From CAZOVB01 sp964583095 (lineage in GTDB: Bacteria; Planctomycetota; Phycisphaerae; SM23-33): a stretch of DNA of 64,000 bases. Positions 7,330 through 17,333 of the stretch are shown piece by piece. The stretch lies in NCBI GenBank assembly GCA_964583095.1, contig CAZOVB010000023.1, positions 1 through 64,000 on the forward strand, in the 5' to 3' direction. Each line of letters opens with the position of its first letter. Position 1 is the first letter of the stretch. Position numbers and translations under genes: made by a program. The notes under the pieces are model-generated. The model worked only from the letters and a program-made list of their open reading frames with translations. It was not told the DNA's origin and ran no database searches.

Positions 7330-10300
7330 TCAGTCGCCCACATACTCCAGGGCACCGGCATCGCGGCGACCCTTGGGGGCGTTGCCGGCGAAGTCGTACT
7401 TCACCGGGCCGGCCTTCTGCCAGGCATACAGCTCGGCGATGTCGGTTTCGGCATCGGAGAGGGTGCCCAGGCAAACCCGCAGGAAGTCGATCGCCCCGCG
7501 GAAGTGCTTCTTCTCGGTGTGGTCTGCGCCCACCAGGAAGTCGCTCTTGTTGGACAGCGTCATGTACGGCTCCAGCGGCGATGCGTCTCCGTGGTTGGAG
7601 ACCTTCCCGTCCAGGTAGATCGTCAGGCGACGCTGCGTGCGGTCCAGTTCGGCGATCACGTGATGCCACTTGCCGTCGTTGACGGCCTTGGTGGTGGTCA
7701 CGTGGACGCGCTTGCCCTGTGAACCGGCCTCGAAACAGACCTTGCCATCGGAATCCAGGAACAGGCGATAGCCGGTGGTTCCGTCGAACTTGCCGGCCAG
7801 GCCGCTGTCGGTGTGGCCCGCTTCGCTGCGGAAGGTCGCTTCGACAAGCAGGTTGGTCGTGTGGACGTCCAAGGTTTTGCGCGCCTTGGCCGGGTAGCTG
7901 ATGGTCGAGCCCTGGATCTTCCAGGGGCCCGGAGGCGTCGAGCGGATCTTCTTGCCCACATCGCGCCAGTCAAAGATGACATCCTTGGCCATTTTGCCGT
8001 GCTCGGCCCTGGCCAGCCGGGACCCGTCAAAGCTCAGGGCACCGGGGGCCCAGTCTTCCGACTCGGACTTTACATAGTCGCTCACCTCGGCGTTGTTGAC
8101 CTTCAATTCATGCACAGGCATGCGGTAGTACATGCTGCGGTTGAAGTAGGCCGGGGTGGGGTAGTAGTGGAAGTCCAGCACCATCGTCGGGTCGGCGTGG
8201 TTGGCATTGAAGTGCCATTCGCCCACGGTTGCATAGAGAGGCCAGGGGACGAAGTACGTCGCACCGGCGTCGATGGCGGCTGAGCCCCTGGTCGGACGGA
8301 AGTCCGCATCTCCGGCCGAGGGCTTGGTCATGTCGGTCGGAATCGCCTTGGCGATCGGCAGGGACGAGACCTTGTGGCCAAGCTCGGCCAGTCGCAGGGG
8401 GTAGTTCTTCATCTGCTTCTCGAGCGTTTCGAGGTCTTCGGCATGCAGGTCCTTCTTGGCGCCCTGCTTGACCGAAGCGACCACGCCGGCTTCGCCATCT
8501 CCGTGGAAGACGTTGTGTGCGTAGGCCAGTGTGGTGGCTCCGTCGATACCGGATTCCCCGGTGTCGTCCCCGCCGATCAGCGACGGGTTCCCGCCGTGAT
8601 TGACGTGGATGAAGCTTCGGTGAATGTTCACGAACAGGTTGCCGATGTAGTCGTTCCGGTTCCCGCTGGTACCGCCGAAGCCGGTTCCCGACCCGTAGAC
8701 GGTGTTGTTCGTGAACGGGTTGAGGTACCCGAAGACATTGAAGTACGCGCTGCTGGTGCTGCTGAGCGGGTCTTTCTTGTCATACGGTTTGGCCCAGGAG
8801 ATGTTGTTGAAGTTGTAGATCTTGAATCCGGCATCGAGGTAGATCGGGTAGGACAGATTCGTTGTGCCGTTGTTGAAAAAACCGCCGGGCCAGTGGCCTA
8901 CCGAATTGCCCAGGATGTTGCTGTAGGACAGGATCGGGCCGTGCTGCCAGAGCGAAAGCCCGCCGTAATCGTTCACGCCCAGGGCATTGTTCTCGCTCTT
9001 GTTGTGGTGGACCAGGATCCGCGTCATGGGCAGATCGTAGCCGACCGTGCCTTTGCCGCCGGCGCCGCCCTGGCTGACGATGCCCGAACCCCAGGTCGTA
9101 TCGATGATGTTTCCGGCCACATGACCCATGGTCGGGAACAGCAGGGACAGCGCCGCAACGTTCGACCAGCGGTGGTCGTCGTGGCGGTAGAGCCCGGTAT
9201 TGCGAATGCGGTTGCGGAGCACCTCGCCGTGGATCAGTTTGCCCAGGTTCTGGGTCCGCTTGGTCTTGCCGCCGGCGCCCTTGAGATGGATGGCCGAACC
9301 GCCGTTGATCCAGTTGAAATCGCAGTCATTGACGGCCAGGTAGTCCAGCACCTCGTTGGCTTCGGCGCTGGCGTCGATCGCGTCGTTGCCGATGTGCTCA
9401 AAGACGCAGTTCTTGATCGTGATGCCGGTGCAGCTTCCATCGAGTTGAATCACGTTGGTGCTGCTGAGCCAGTCGGTCCTGCCGTTGAAGCGGAAGCTCA
9501 GGCCGGAGACCTCGATATGGTTCCGGTCGGTGATGTTGAGGACTTCCAGCCCCGAGGCCATCTCGATACGCGTGTCGTTGGGATTGCGATCCTCGCCCAG
9601 GCGGACGAAGAGTCTTGCCCGGTCCCGGTCGTAGTAGAACTCGTTGGGTTGGTCGAGGAACTGGGGCAGGTTCTCAATCAGGTACCGCGTTCCCGGGTTG
9701 ACCGGATCGGAACCGTTCTTGTATCGCAGCGTTCCCTTCTGCGGGTCGTAGTCGCCCTTCTGGATGCCCTTTCGATCCGGCGTGGCGTTGGCGATCACCC
9801 AGGCATACTGGCTCCAGAGCGTTCCGCCCTCGAAGTAGTCCGGATCCTTGCCTTTGAGCGCGTCGTCCTGGTACCCGCCGCCACGCTGGCCCATCCGGCG
9901 GAATTCGTCCCAGGTGTTCCAGTGCTGCATGGCGAAGCTGTGGCTCTGAGGCTCCCAGCCGACGTCGCTGGCCAGGTAGATATCCTGGATCGTGCCGTCC
10001 TTGCGTACTTCGTAAAGAACGGGTTCCATTCGGCCCGGTTTGCCGTCGGGACGCGGGTGCAGGGATACGTCGATGTACCAGACGGTCTGGCCTTGGGTAT
10101 CCAACCGTTTGGGGGCATCGGAGGCAGAGGCCTTCTTCCACGTGCCCTGAATGGGCAGGGAGCCGGCGATGACGGCCTGGCCCTGGCCCCACGAGGGGTC
10201 ACTGGTCAGTCGGATCGGCTCGGATTTCTTGCCTGAATCATCGGCCCGGAGCAGGACCTGCTCACCCTTTTTCGAGAAAATTCGATAATGCACGCCTCGT

Positions 10301-10611
10301 TTGAAGACGTAGGTGGCCACGTCGGAAAACGCCTGGGCCTGCCCGGTGGCCCGGGTGTCCCAGGGATGGTGCTTCCAGGCCTTGGCCTTGGTCTTGCCGT
10401 CATTGGCGTCGTCGCCGTTTTCAAAGTCGATGTAGCGAACAACCGAGCCGGCCTGGAATTCAAAGGGCTTTGGAGCCCATTCCAGGTTTCCGCTGGCGAT
10501 AACCTTGGCATGGGGATCGTTCCAGGGGTACTCATCGGCCCGGACCTGCAACGCGCAGGTCGTCACCAACAGGGCTGAAAAAACGATCTTCAGCAATTGG
10601 GATTTCATCAT
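7330..10611 (-). CDS. Secreted right-handed beta-helix protein with C-terminal LamG domain (paralog A)
   Basis: A 1093-residue secreted protein, the most divergent of four paralogs in this window. The start at 10611 (ATGATG) follows AAGGAG at 7 bases and gives a clear signal peptide (MMKSQLLKIVFSALLVTTC, then ALQVRA). The mature N terminus carries the conserved module PWNDPHAKVIASGNLEWAP, then RYIDFENGDDAND and WKHHPWD. The centre (about 370-700) is rich in NxI/NxV turns and looks like a parallel beta-helix. It contains HHNKSENNALGVNDYGGL, matching an otherwise conserved HHNK...ND.GG motif. A concanavalin/LamG-like domain occupies about the last 200 residues (FDGTTGYRLFLDSDGK, DGKWHHVIAELD), ending RDAGALEY. 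A role in polysaccharide binding or cleavage is inferred; no catalytic family is assigned. It is flanked by its own terminator and a divergent MFS gene. Confidence 0.85.
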   Translation of the reverse strand: MMKSQLLKIVFSALLVTTCALQVRADEYPWNDPHAKVIASGNLEWAPKPFEFQAGSVVRYIDFENGDDANDGKTKAKAWKHHPWDTRATGQAQAFSDVATYVFKRGVHYRIFSKKGEQVLLRADDSGKKSEPIRLTSDPSWGQGQAVIAGSLPIQGTWKKASASDAPKRLDTQGQTVWYIDVSLHPRPDGKPGRMEPVLYEVRKDGTIQDIYLASDVGWEPQSHSFAMQHWNTWDEFRRMGQRGGGYQDDALKGKDPDYFEGGTLWSQYAWVIANATPDRKGIQKGDYDPQKGTLRYKNGSDPVNPGTRYLIENLPQFLDQPNEFYYDRDRARLFVRLGEDRNPNDTRIEMASGLEVLNITDRNHIEVSGLSFRFNGRTDWLSSTNVIQLDGSCTGITIKNCVFEHIGNDAIDASAEANEVLDYLAVNDCDFNWINGGSAIHLKGAGGKTKRTQNLGKLIHGEVLRNRIRNTGLYRHDDHRWSNVAALSLLFPTMGHVAGNIIDTTWGSGIVSQGGAGGKGTVGYDLPMTRILVHHNKSENNALGVNDYGGLSLWQHGPILSYSNILGNSVGHWPGGFFNNGTTNLSYPIYLDAGFKIYNFNNISWAKPYDKKDPLSSTSSAYFNVFGYLNPFTNNTVYGSGTGFGGTSGNRNDYIGNLFVNIHRSFIHVNHGGNPSLIGGDDTGESGIDGATTLAYAHNVFHGDGEAGVVASVKQGAKKDLHAEDLETLEKQMKNYPLRLAELGHKVSSLPIAKAIPTDMTKPSAGDADFRPTRGSAAIDAGATYFVPWPLYATVGEWHFNANHADPTMVLDFHYYPTPAYFNRSMYYRMPVHELKVNNAEVSDYVKSESEDWAPGALSFDGSRLARAEHGKMAKDVIFDWRDVGKKIRSTPPGPWKIQGSTISYPAKARKTLDVHTTNLLVEATFRSEAGHTDSGLAGKFDGTTGYRLFLDSDGKVCFEAGSQGKRVHVTTTKAVNDGKWHHVIAELDRTQRRLTIYLDGKVSNHGDASPLEPYMTLSNKSDFLVGADHTEKKHFRGAIDFLRVCLGTLSDAETDIAELYAWQKAGPVKYDFAGNAPKGRRDAGALEYVGD

Positions 10612-10751
10612 AGAGAGTCTCCTTAACGGGTTTCTGTAACATTTATACACCGCCGGGGCATCCGAGTTCCGGGTGAATCGAGATTCTCCGCAAATCATTT
10701 CGATGGGAATAGCGTTTTACCCGCTCTGCACGCATGCTATTGTGATGCGCC

Positions 10752-12074
10752 ATGCCCACCGACGCAGTGCCCGAAACGATCCCGCTGGACCCGCAGACGC
10801 AGCGCAAGGGCATGCGCCTCGCCTATGCGGGACAGAGCGTGGGGGTAATCTTCTCGCAGTTGATCGCAAACGCCGGCGTCGGGGCGCTGCTGGTAAAGCA
10901 TCTGGGCGGAAGCGACACCCTGGCGATGCTGCTGGGGAGCATGTTCGGCCTGGCCGCCGGCGTGCAGCTTCCCGTCTCCCTGCTGGTGCATCCCAGAAAG
11001 GGCAAGCGGTTTCTGCTGCGCTGCTGGGCGATTTCGGCGGGAGTGACCCTCCTGGCGGGAATTGTGCCTTTCGTTCTGGGCAGGACGACGCTCAGCGCCC
11101 GCGTGCTGGTAGGGCTGCTCATGCTGGCCATCCTGTTCCGTCAGCTCGGATCGACGTTCTGGTTTCCACTGCTCCATGACGTGGTTCCCGAGCAGCGCAG
11201 GGGGAGGTTCTTCGGGACCCTTCGGGCCTGCTGGTCCTCTTCCCTGTTCGCCGCGACGCTGACCACCGGCTGGTGGCTGGGCCAGGAACCTGAAACATGG
11301 AGGTTCCAGGCAGTGATTTTCGCAGGGGCGGGGCTGATTCTGCTTCGCAATGTGTTCGTGGCCAAGATCCCCCAGGCGACGCACCTGGACGATCAGCATG
11401 ACGATTTCGGCAACTGGCGGCGTCACATTCGAAGATTCCTGGCCAGACCCGAGGTCGTCGGCTTCTGCCTCTACATGATCGGACTGGGCTTCTGCGCCGG
11501 CTTCCTCAAACAGCCCCTGGTGCTGATGATGAAGCAACTGGGCCTGGCCACGCGGGACAACGTCATCCTTTTTGCCTTCCCGATCCTCGGGATGGTCCTG
11601 TCCCTGATGGTGGGGGGCAGGCTGATCGACGCGATCGGCACGCGGAGAGTCTATTTCATGGCCCACCTGGCCCTGTGCGCCGTCAGCCTGGCCGTGGTGG
11701 GCGTGACGCTGCTGCCCCTGGAAACCGCCCGGTGGCTCCTGGCCGGTTTGCTCGTCCTGGCCGGCGGGGTCGGGGCGGTGATCGGCCTGGCTACGACCGC
11801 CCAGTTCTTCCACTTTGCCCCGCTGCAGGGAAGGGCGTTCTTCCTTTCGGTCGCCCAGATCATGATCCTGATGGGCCCGGCGACCTCGGCACTGCTGGCC
11901 GGGGGGATCAGCGACGCCCTGGGGCCGCAATGGCGGTTTAATATCCGGGGCGCTTCACTCAATATCTTCCAGCTGATGCTGGGCCTCTCGGGCGGGGCGC
12001 TACTGGTGCTGCTCCTTGCGCTTCGGTGGGTAGAGGATGTTCACCCGGCCCGAGAGGCGCCTGCGGAGCGGTAG
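10752..12074 (+). CDS. MFS transporter
   Basis: A 440-residue major facilitator superfamily permease with about 12 hydrophobic helices. The intracellular loop between helices 2 and 3 contains HPRKGKRFLLRCW. A cytoplasmic segment DVVPEQRRGRFFGTLR is the kind of positively charged signature seen in this superfamily. The C-terminal half has GGRLIDAIGTRRVYF, matching the second-half loop motif. It is transcribed divergently from beta-helix gene A across a 140-base gap and stands alone. A second, more distant MFS gene (40073-41455) also lies beside a beta-helix gene. I infer possible import of oligosaccharides released outside, but the substrate cannot be read from sequence. Confidence 0.85.
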   Translation: MPTDAVPETIPLDPQTQRKGMRLAYAGQSVGVIFSQLIANAGVGALLVKHLGGSDTLAMLLGSMFGLAAGVQLPVSLLVHPRKGKRFLLRCWAISAGVTLLAGIVPFVLGRTTLSARVLVGLLMLAILFRQLGSTFWFPLLHDVVPEQRRGRFFGTLRACWSSSLFAATLTTGWWLGQEPETWRFQAVIFAGAGLILLRNVFVAKIPQATHLDDQHDDFGNWRRHIRRFLARPEVVGFCLYMIGLGFCAGFLKQPLVLMMKQLGLATRDNVILFAFPILGMVLSLMVGGRLIDAIGTRRVYFMAHLALCAVSLAVVGVTLLPLETARWLLAGLLVLAGGVGAVIGLATTAQFFHFAPLQGRAFFLSVAQIMILMGPATSALLAGGISDALGPQWRFNIRGASLNIFQLMLGLSGGALLVLLLALRWVEDVHPAREAPAER

Positions 12075-12177
12075 GCCATCCCTGCCACGGCGATCGGATT
12101 TCTGAACATGCCGTGTAGACACTTCTGGCCGGCGAACGTAGAATCTCAACCCTTCAGCGTGAGCCGGAGTGTGATCT

Positions 12178-15100
12178 GTGGCAGAGAAGAACGACAACCC
12201 GATGGGGGACGAAAACCCCTGGCAATGGGAGATGCCCATCAGCGATATCTTGTCCGGCGCAGGCGGCGCCCGGATATCGAGGGAGGATCCGGAGGCTTCC
12301 AGCCGGACCGTCCATGGTCGTATCGAGGGCTATGAGATTCTCCAGCGTCTGGGCGAGGGGGGCATGGGAACCGTCTGGCGCGCCCGTCAGGAGCGTACCA
12401 ACCGCCTGGTCGCCCTGAAACTCCTCAAGCAGAGCCCGGGAGGATCTTCAAAGCTCCAGGCCCGTTTCGAGCGCGAGGTGGAGTTGGCCGCCCGCCTGGA
12501 GCATCCGAATATCGCCCGCGTCTATGCTTCCGGTGTCTCATACGGCGTCTACTATTACGCGATGCAACTGGTCAAGGGGCGCCCCCTGGATCGGTATGTC
12601 CGCGAAGCCTTTCTGACCCGGAGGCAGTGCCTGGAGTTGCTCTCCAAGGTCTGCCATGCCCTTCAGCATGCCCACCAGCGTGGGGTGATCCATCGGGATC
12701 TCAAGCCTTCCAACATTCTTGTGGATGAACGGGGCGAGCCCTCGATTCTCGATTTCGGCCTGGCCAAGGCTCTCCAGGAAGCCAGTGTCGGAAAAACCGT
12801 TACGGTGGATGGAAACATCGCGGGAACGCCGGCCTACATGTCTCCCGAACAGGCGGCGGGAAAGGTCGATCAGATCGATACCCGAACCGACGTCTACAGC
12901 CTGGGGGTGATCATGTACGAGTTGTTGGTTGGAACTCATCCCCACGGCCGGACCGAGAGCGGCTACGCGCTGATGCGGCGGGTAGCGGAGGAGGAGGTCT
13001 CGCGTCCCCGCAACCATGACAGAAAGATCGACTCGGAGCTGGAGTCTTTGCTTCTCAAAGCCCTGGCCCGGCAAGCCGAAGAACGGTACGCCTCGGCTGG
13101 AGACCTGGCCCAGGACATCGACAACTACCTGGCCGGCGAGCCGCTCCAGGCCCGCAAGGCCACCACGGTGTACTTCCTCCGCAAACGAATCCGCAAACAC
13201 CTGCTGCCGGTTCTGGCCGTGGCGACGGGTATGGTTCTGCTGGCCGGGGTGGCGACGTACTCTTTTCTCAGAATTCAGAACGAGCGAAATGTCGCCCTCT
13301 ACGAAAGGAAGGTGGCGCGCGATTCATTGGGGGTGGTGAAGCTCAATTCTTCGCTGGTTCCCCTGGACGAGGCCGGTCTCGAACAGCAGGGACGCAACAT
13401 CCAGAGCCTCGAAGCCTTCCTGAGAGCCCAGGAAGGCAACGTATACCTGGAGCAGGTCGCTGAGCAGACGCGTTTGCAGAAGAAGACCCTCGCAGAGGAG
13501 ATTCAGCGGTTGCTTGAGCTGGATCAGGGCGACCGGATTCTGGAGGCCTACCGCAGCGACGGCGTTTTTGCACGGGTGTACCGCTCCCTGCTGGAGCAGC
13601 CGGAGCGCAGCGCGTTGCGAAGCAGGTGCCTCTCGTATTTTCGGGCGAAGCTTTTGTTTCCTCCTTTGCGGGGCCGGGGAAGACAGTTGGTCGATGCCCT
13701 GCATGTACTCGAAAATCTGGACAGGGGGACAGATCGGTTGCAACGAGTTCGCGAAAAGCTCAAAGAGCAGTTGGATCGCCTGCCCATCGTGCTGGAGGAA
13801 AACTACGATGATCTCCCCGCCGGCAGCAATGACACGGGCTGGCAATGGATCCAGGGCCCCCGGGATGCCCGGATCGTCGGCTCCTCCCGCGCCTATGCTC
13901 TTACCGGGAGCACGAGCTCTGCCTCTACCGCGGTTCGGCCTGTTCCGGCCGAGGGAGACGTCACGGTCGTAAGGGCGCGCGTGCGTTTCTCGGCCTCGGA
14001 CCTGGGTTCACCGGAGTTCTTCTCCGGCTGGCTGACGCTCAAGAATGCACAGAAGCGCATGATCGGCGGCGTGCTGGCCGAGCAGGGCCGCTTTGTGGCC
14101 CACTGCGGAAGCGCGAAGGTCCCGCTGGGTATCGAGGCCCGGATCGACCGGTGGTACCAGATCGAGCTTCGCTATTACCTGCAGCGGGGGGGGTTCGATG
14201 TCTGGATAGACGGGCGGTTGATCCGGGAGGAGCTATCCAGCCCGAAAGGTGCGGGGCAGGTTCGGTTCATCGACGCGATGACCCGTTCGGCCAGGATTGA
14301 GATCGATGATCTTGTCGTGCGTTCGGGTAACGGGCCTCTGAAGACGGATGCAGGTCCGGTCATACCGCACATCCCGGAGAACAAGGCCGGCCTTCAACTG
14401 GTCGGGGGACAGGAGCTTGGCCACCGCAGTCTGCTGGTACATGATTTCCACTCCGACGGAGTGACGGACGTGCTGGTGGGAAAATATCCCGGCCGCGGAG
14501 AACTGGACCTGTATCGCGTAAGCCAGGATCTTTCCTTTGTGCGTGTCAAAACAATTCAGGAGGACAGCGTCCGTTGGCTGGACCCGGCAGGCGCCCTGGG
14601 CGATCGACTGCTGCTGTGGGGGACCGCTCGTTTCGATGAGGAGAAAACCCATCTGCATCATGTTTCGCTGCGGATCATGGAAGTTGGGCCTGAGTTCCAG
14701 CTTGAAGAACTCTTCTCCAGGGAATACCGGTTTGCCACCTGGTTTGATTTCGCTCCGATTCATCTGCCCCAGGATCGCAGGGGCTTTGTCGCCGGGTTCA
14801 AGGAGTATGTCCGTGGAATCGAGGTGTTTAAGCCGACCCCCGATGGGGGAATCGCACCGTCGGGGCTGATTCAGCAGGAGCCCAGGCCCAGTGACGTAAC
14901 ATCCGTCTGCGCATTTGATTTCGACGCGGACGGTGATGAGGACATCGCAGCCGGCCTGGGGTGCTGGACGCACTACACACCGGTTATCTACGAAATGGAG
15001 AATGGGAAGGTGGTCGGGAACCGGATGCTCGATGAGCTTTCGGGAATCCCCTGGCTGGCGCTGGCGAAGGTCGATCAGACCGAAGCGTATCTTGCTTCGG

Positions 15101-15492
15101 CTGTGGAGAAGAGCCACCTCAGCGACGGAACGAACCTGAAAGGTCACGGTCTGACCATCTGGCGATTCCAGCAGGGAAGCATGGAGAGGATCTACCATGA
15201 AACCGGCGATTGTTACACTCCCAGCAGTGGAACACTGGCCGGGGAACCCGTTCTGGCGGTGCCCTTTCAGGTTTTGAAGGGAAGCACCGGGGAGGAAAGC
15301 ATCTGGAAGGTCCGCCTGTACCGCCTGAAGGGATCGGAGGTCGAAGAGATTTTCACAGCTGACTTCTCAGCCTATCCCGGGCAGCGTTGCATTCCGGAAC
15401 TGGTGGAGCTTGACGGCGACGCCGACAGCGAGTTGATAATCCGAATTGACGACAAGCGGATTCTCCTGCTCGACAGACGCCGGATGCACTGA
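12178..15492 (+). CDS. Transmembrane Ser/Thr protein kinase with extracellular lectin-like and propeller domains
   Basis: A 1104-residue PknB-type receptor kinase. The cytoplasmic kinase domain (about 52-320) has the glycine loop LGEGGMGTVW, K81 in VALK, the HRDLKPSN catalytic loop (D174), DFGLAK (D192) and GTPAYMSPEQ. One transmembrane helix follows (342-364), then a helical stretch (370-530). Residues 538-715 resemble a concanavalin-like jelly roll (RIDRWYQIELRYYL, DVWIDGRLI). From 720 to the end, repeats with acidic calcium-type loops (FDFDADGDEDIA, ELDGDADSEL) resemble an FG-GAP/VCBS propeller. The GTG start is preceded by GGAG at 8 bases; an in-frame ATG at 12202 is an alternative. The architecture suggests sensing of an extracellular ligand, perhaps a glycan, coupled to Ser/Thr phosphorylation. 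Confidence 0.9.
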   Translation: MAEKNDNPMGDENPWQWEMPISDILSGAGGARISREDPEASSRTVHGRIEGYEILQRLGEGGMGTVWRARQERTNRLVALKLLKQSPGGSSKLQARFEREVELAARLEHPNIARVYASGVSYGVYYYAMQLVKGRPLDRYVREAFLTRRQCLELLSKVCHALQHAHQRGVIHRDLKPSNILVDERGEPSILDFGLAKALQEASVGKTVTVDGNIAGTPAYMSPEQAAGKVDQIDTRTDVYSLGVIMYELLVGTHPHGRTESGYALMRRVAEEEVSRPRNHDRKIDSELESLLLKALARQAEERYASAGDLAQDIDNYLAGEPLQARKATTVYFLRKRIRKHLLPVLAVATGMVLLAGVATYSFLRIQNERNVALYERKVARDSLGVVKLNSSLVPLDEAGLEQQGRNIQSLEAFLRAQEGNVYLEQVAEQTRLQKKTLAEEIQRLLELDQGDRILEAYRSDGVFARVYRSLLEQPERSALRSRCLSYFRAKLLFPPLRGRGRQLVDALHVLENLDRGTDRLQRVREKLKEQLDRLPIVLEENYDDLPAGSNDTGWQWIQGPRDARIVGSSRAYALTGSTSSASTAVRPVPAEGDVTVVRARVRFSASDLGSPEFFSGWLTLKNAQKRMIGGVLAEQGRFVAHCGSAKVPLGIEARIDRWYQIELRYYLQRGGFDVWIDGRLIREELSSPKGAGQVRFIDAMTRSARIEIDDLVVRSGNGPLKTDAGPVIPHIPENKAGLQLVGGQELGHRSLLVHDFHSDGVTDVLVGKYPGRGELDLYRVSQDLSFVRVKTIQEDSVRWLDPAGALGDRLLLWGTARFDEEKTHLHHVSLRIMEVGPEFQLEELFSREYRFATWFDFAPIHLPQDRRGFVAGFKEYVRGIEVFKPTPDGGIAPSGLIQQEPRPSDVTSVCAFDFDADGDEDIAAGLGCWTHYTPVIYEMENGKVVGNRMLDELSGIPWLALAKVDQTEAYLASAVEKSHLSDGTNLKGHGLTIWRFQQGSMERIYHETGDCYTPSSGTLAGEPVLAVPFQVLKGSTGEESIWKVRLYRLKGSEVEEIFTADFSAYPGQRCIPELVELDGDADSELIIRIDDKRILLLDRRRMH

Positions 15493-15605
15493 GCTTCCCT
15501 TGGGGGGGTGGACCCCTGTTCGATAACTGATTCCATGCGAGGTCTCGCAGGAGACTCGGCAAGGCAACGGTTGGCCCGGGAGGAAACAGTTCGTACAATC
15601 CCCCC

Positions 15606-17303
15606 ATGGAAGTTGCGCATCCAATATGGCTGGGCGCCCTTGCGGTTGTAGGGGCCGTGGCGGCGCTTTCCCGGATACGGCCGGGCCGACGGGAAGTCAC
15701 GGTCGCGAGCCTGGATCTGTGGAAAGAAGCCCTCGGGACGGTACAAAACCGGCAGACGGTATCGAGGCGAAGGGCCCGGCTCTGCTGGTGGCTGCTGCTT
15801 GCGGGGGCGATTCTGGCGGTGCTGGCCCTTGCCCAGCCGGGCATTCGAACAAGGAGGCAGGTCCGGCGCATCGCCCTGGAAGTCCGAGCGGGGATCGAGA
15901 TGTCCGACCCCCGGACGCTCCAGCAAGCCGTTGCGGCCGGGAAACAGATCCTCTCGAAGCTGTCGGCTTCGGACCGGGTGCAGCTTCGCCTTCCCATGAC
16001 CGGGGAATCGACGAAGCAGTGGCTGGAGCCGGATGAAGCGGCCCGCCGCCTGGATGCACTGGAACCGGATCCGGTGGAAGCTTCCAGCCTCGCGCTGCCA
16101 CCGCTTTGGCCCGAGGTCTCTAAGGTCTTCGTGATTACCGCCGGGGCAGAGGAAGTGGAAACAGGACCTCGACGCAGCGTTGTGCGAATCGCCTATCGAG
16201 TGCCCCCGGTGCGCATTGCCACATTTTCCGGACGCGTCGAGAACGATCGGGTTCAACTGCTCTTGAGACTGGTAAATGACGCACCGCAGGTCCGGGACGT
16301 GCGCGTGGTCGTGGAGGCTTTCGAGGGTGATTCGATCCGCCGGGTCGCCGAGGAGGTCTTTCAGGTCCCCCCCCGGTCCAGCCGGAGCAAGGTGGTTTCC
16401 GCGGTGCCCGCGGAGGCCTATGCAGCCCGGATCGCCGCAGAGCCGGCGGATCGGCCCGGCCTGTGGGCGGGACTGGCCCGAAGGCCCCGGCGGGAGGTGA
16501 AGATAGCGATCCTCGGCCAGGCTCCCGAAAGCCTGCACCTGCTTGTCGGCAGCAACGAAGAGCTGCGACTGGTAGAAGAGGCGGCCCAGGCGGATCTCGT
16601 CCTGGCTTATCGCACATCACTGCCGGAGGGCAAAGCCGGCGTGCAGTTTGCTCCCGAAGATGCACCTGAAGGGTTCCTGCTGGGGCCCGTGCTGGAAAAC
16701 GTCGTTCTGGCAGAGGCATCCCTGGCCGTGGGTGACCCGCTTCTGGATTCGCTGGACTTGTCTTTGTTGGCGGTTCGTCGCCTGCCGACCTTCGAGCCAA
16801 CGGGCCTTTCCGAGGCGAGCGTCCTGGGGGCCCTGGACGGGGGAGCTTTTCTGATCAAGCGAAATCCTTCCGGGGGGCCCCGACGGCTGATCGTCTCCTT
16901 TGACCCGGACCCGGGCAATACCAACTTCAGCATGCTGCCGTCTTTCGTGGTTCTGCTGGGCAACGTTCTGGACTGGATCGTCGGTCCGGTGGGAGCGGCC
17001 GTTCTGGAATCCCGGACAACCAGACAAGCCGTCCTCTCCGAGTCCTGGACCAAGGTTGACGGGCCTGAAAAAGCAGCCCCGGGCCTGTATCGCACAGCCG
17101 AGAGGAGCTTTGCCGCGGTGAGCTGGCCCAGGCTTTCTTACCGGCAAGGCCCTGCAGACTGGACCGGGCAGGTGGAGCAACTGGTACTGCCCGATCCGCA
17201 AGAGCAGTCTTTCTACAGGCCATTCCGGCCATGGCTGTTGGTCGGGGCCCTGGGCTGCTGGGCGACCGGATGGGCTCTTGGACGCCGCCTGCGGCGCATA
17301 TAA
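15606..17303 (+). CDS. BatA-like membrane protein (aerotolerance N-terminal domain)
   Basis: A 565-residue protein beginning with the BatA/aerotolerance-type double helix: HPIWLGALAVVGAVAALSRI, a basic strand-like stretch, then LCWWLLLAGAILAVLALAQP. Residues 90-180 could be a degenerate von Willebrand-type domain (IALEVRAGIEMSD) but no intact MIDAS motif is visible. The middle (200-290) looks like an immunoglobulin-like fold, and a last helix (FRPWLLVGALGCWATGWALG) anchors the C terminus. In planctomycetes such proteins usually sit with a MoxR ATPase and a DUF58 protein; neither is here. The gene lies 113 bases after the receptor kinase and 30 bases before amrS on the same strand. Function in membrane stress or assembly is only inferred. 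Confidence 0.75.
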   Translation: MEVAHPIWLGALAVVGAVAALSRIRPGRREVTVASLDLWKEALGTVQNRQTVSRRRARLCWWLLLAGAILAVLALAQPGIRTRRQVRRIALEVRAGIEMSDPRTLQQAVAAGKQILSKLSASDRVQLRLPMTGESTKQWLEPDEAARRLDALEPDPVEASSLALPPLWPEVSKVFVITAGAEEVETGPRRSVVRIAYRVPPVRIATFSGRVENDRVQLLLRLVNDAPQVRDVRVVVEAFEGDSIRRVAEEVFQVPPRSSRSKVVSAVPAEAYAARIAAEPADRPGLWAGLARRPRREVKIAILGQAPESLHLLVGSNEELRLVEEAAQADLVLAYRTSLPEGKAGVQFAPEDAPEGFLLGPVLENVVLAEASLAVGDPLLDSLDLSLLAVRRLPTFEPTGLSEASVLGALDGGAFLIKRNPSGGPRRLIVSFDPDPGNTNFSMLPSFVVLLGNVLDWIVGPVGAAVLESRTTRQAVLSESWTKVDGPEKAAPGLYRTAERSFAAVSWPRLSYRQGPADWTGQVEQLVLPDPQEQSFYRPFRPWLLVGALGCWATGWALGRRLRRI

Positions 17304-17333
17304 TTCCTTCCAGGAACCGAAGGGAGGCCAGCC

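Noticed and set aside
10737..10742. TATTGT as a -10 box for the first MFS gene
   Set aside because: No matching -35 and the start codon follows within 10 bases, which would require a leaderless transcript.
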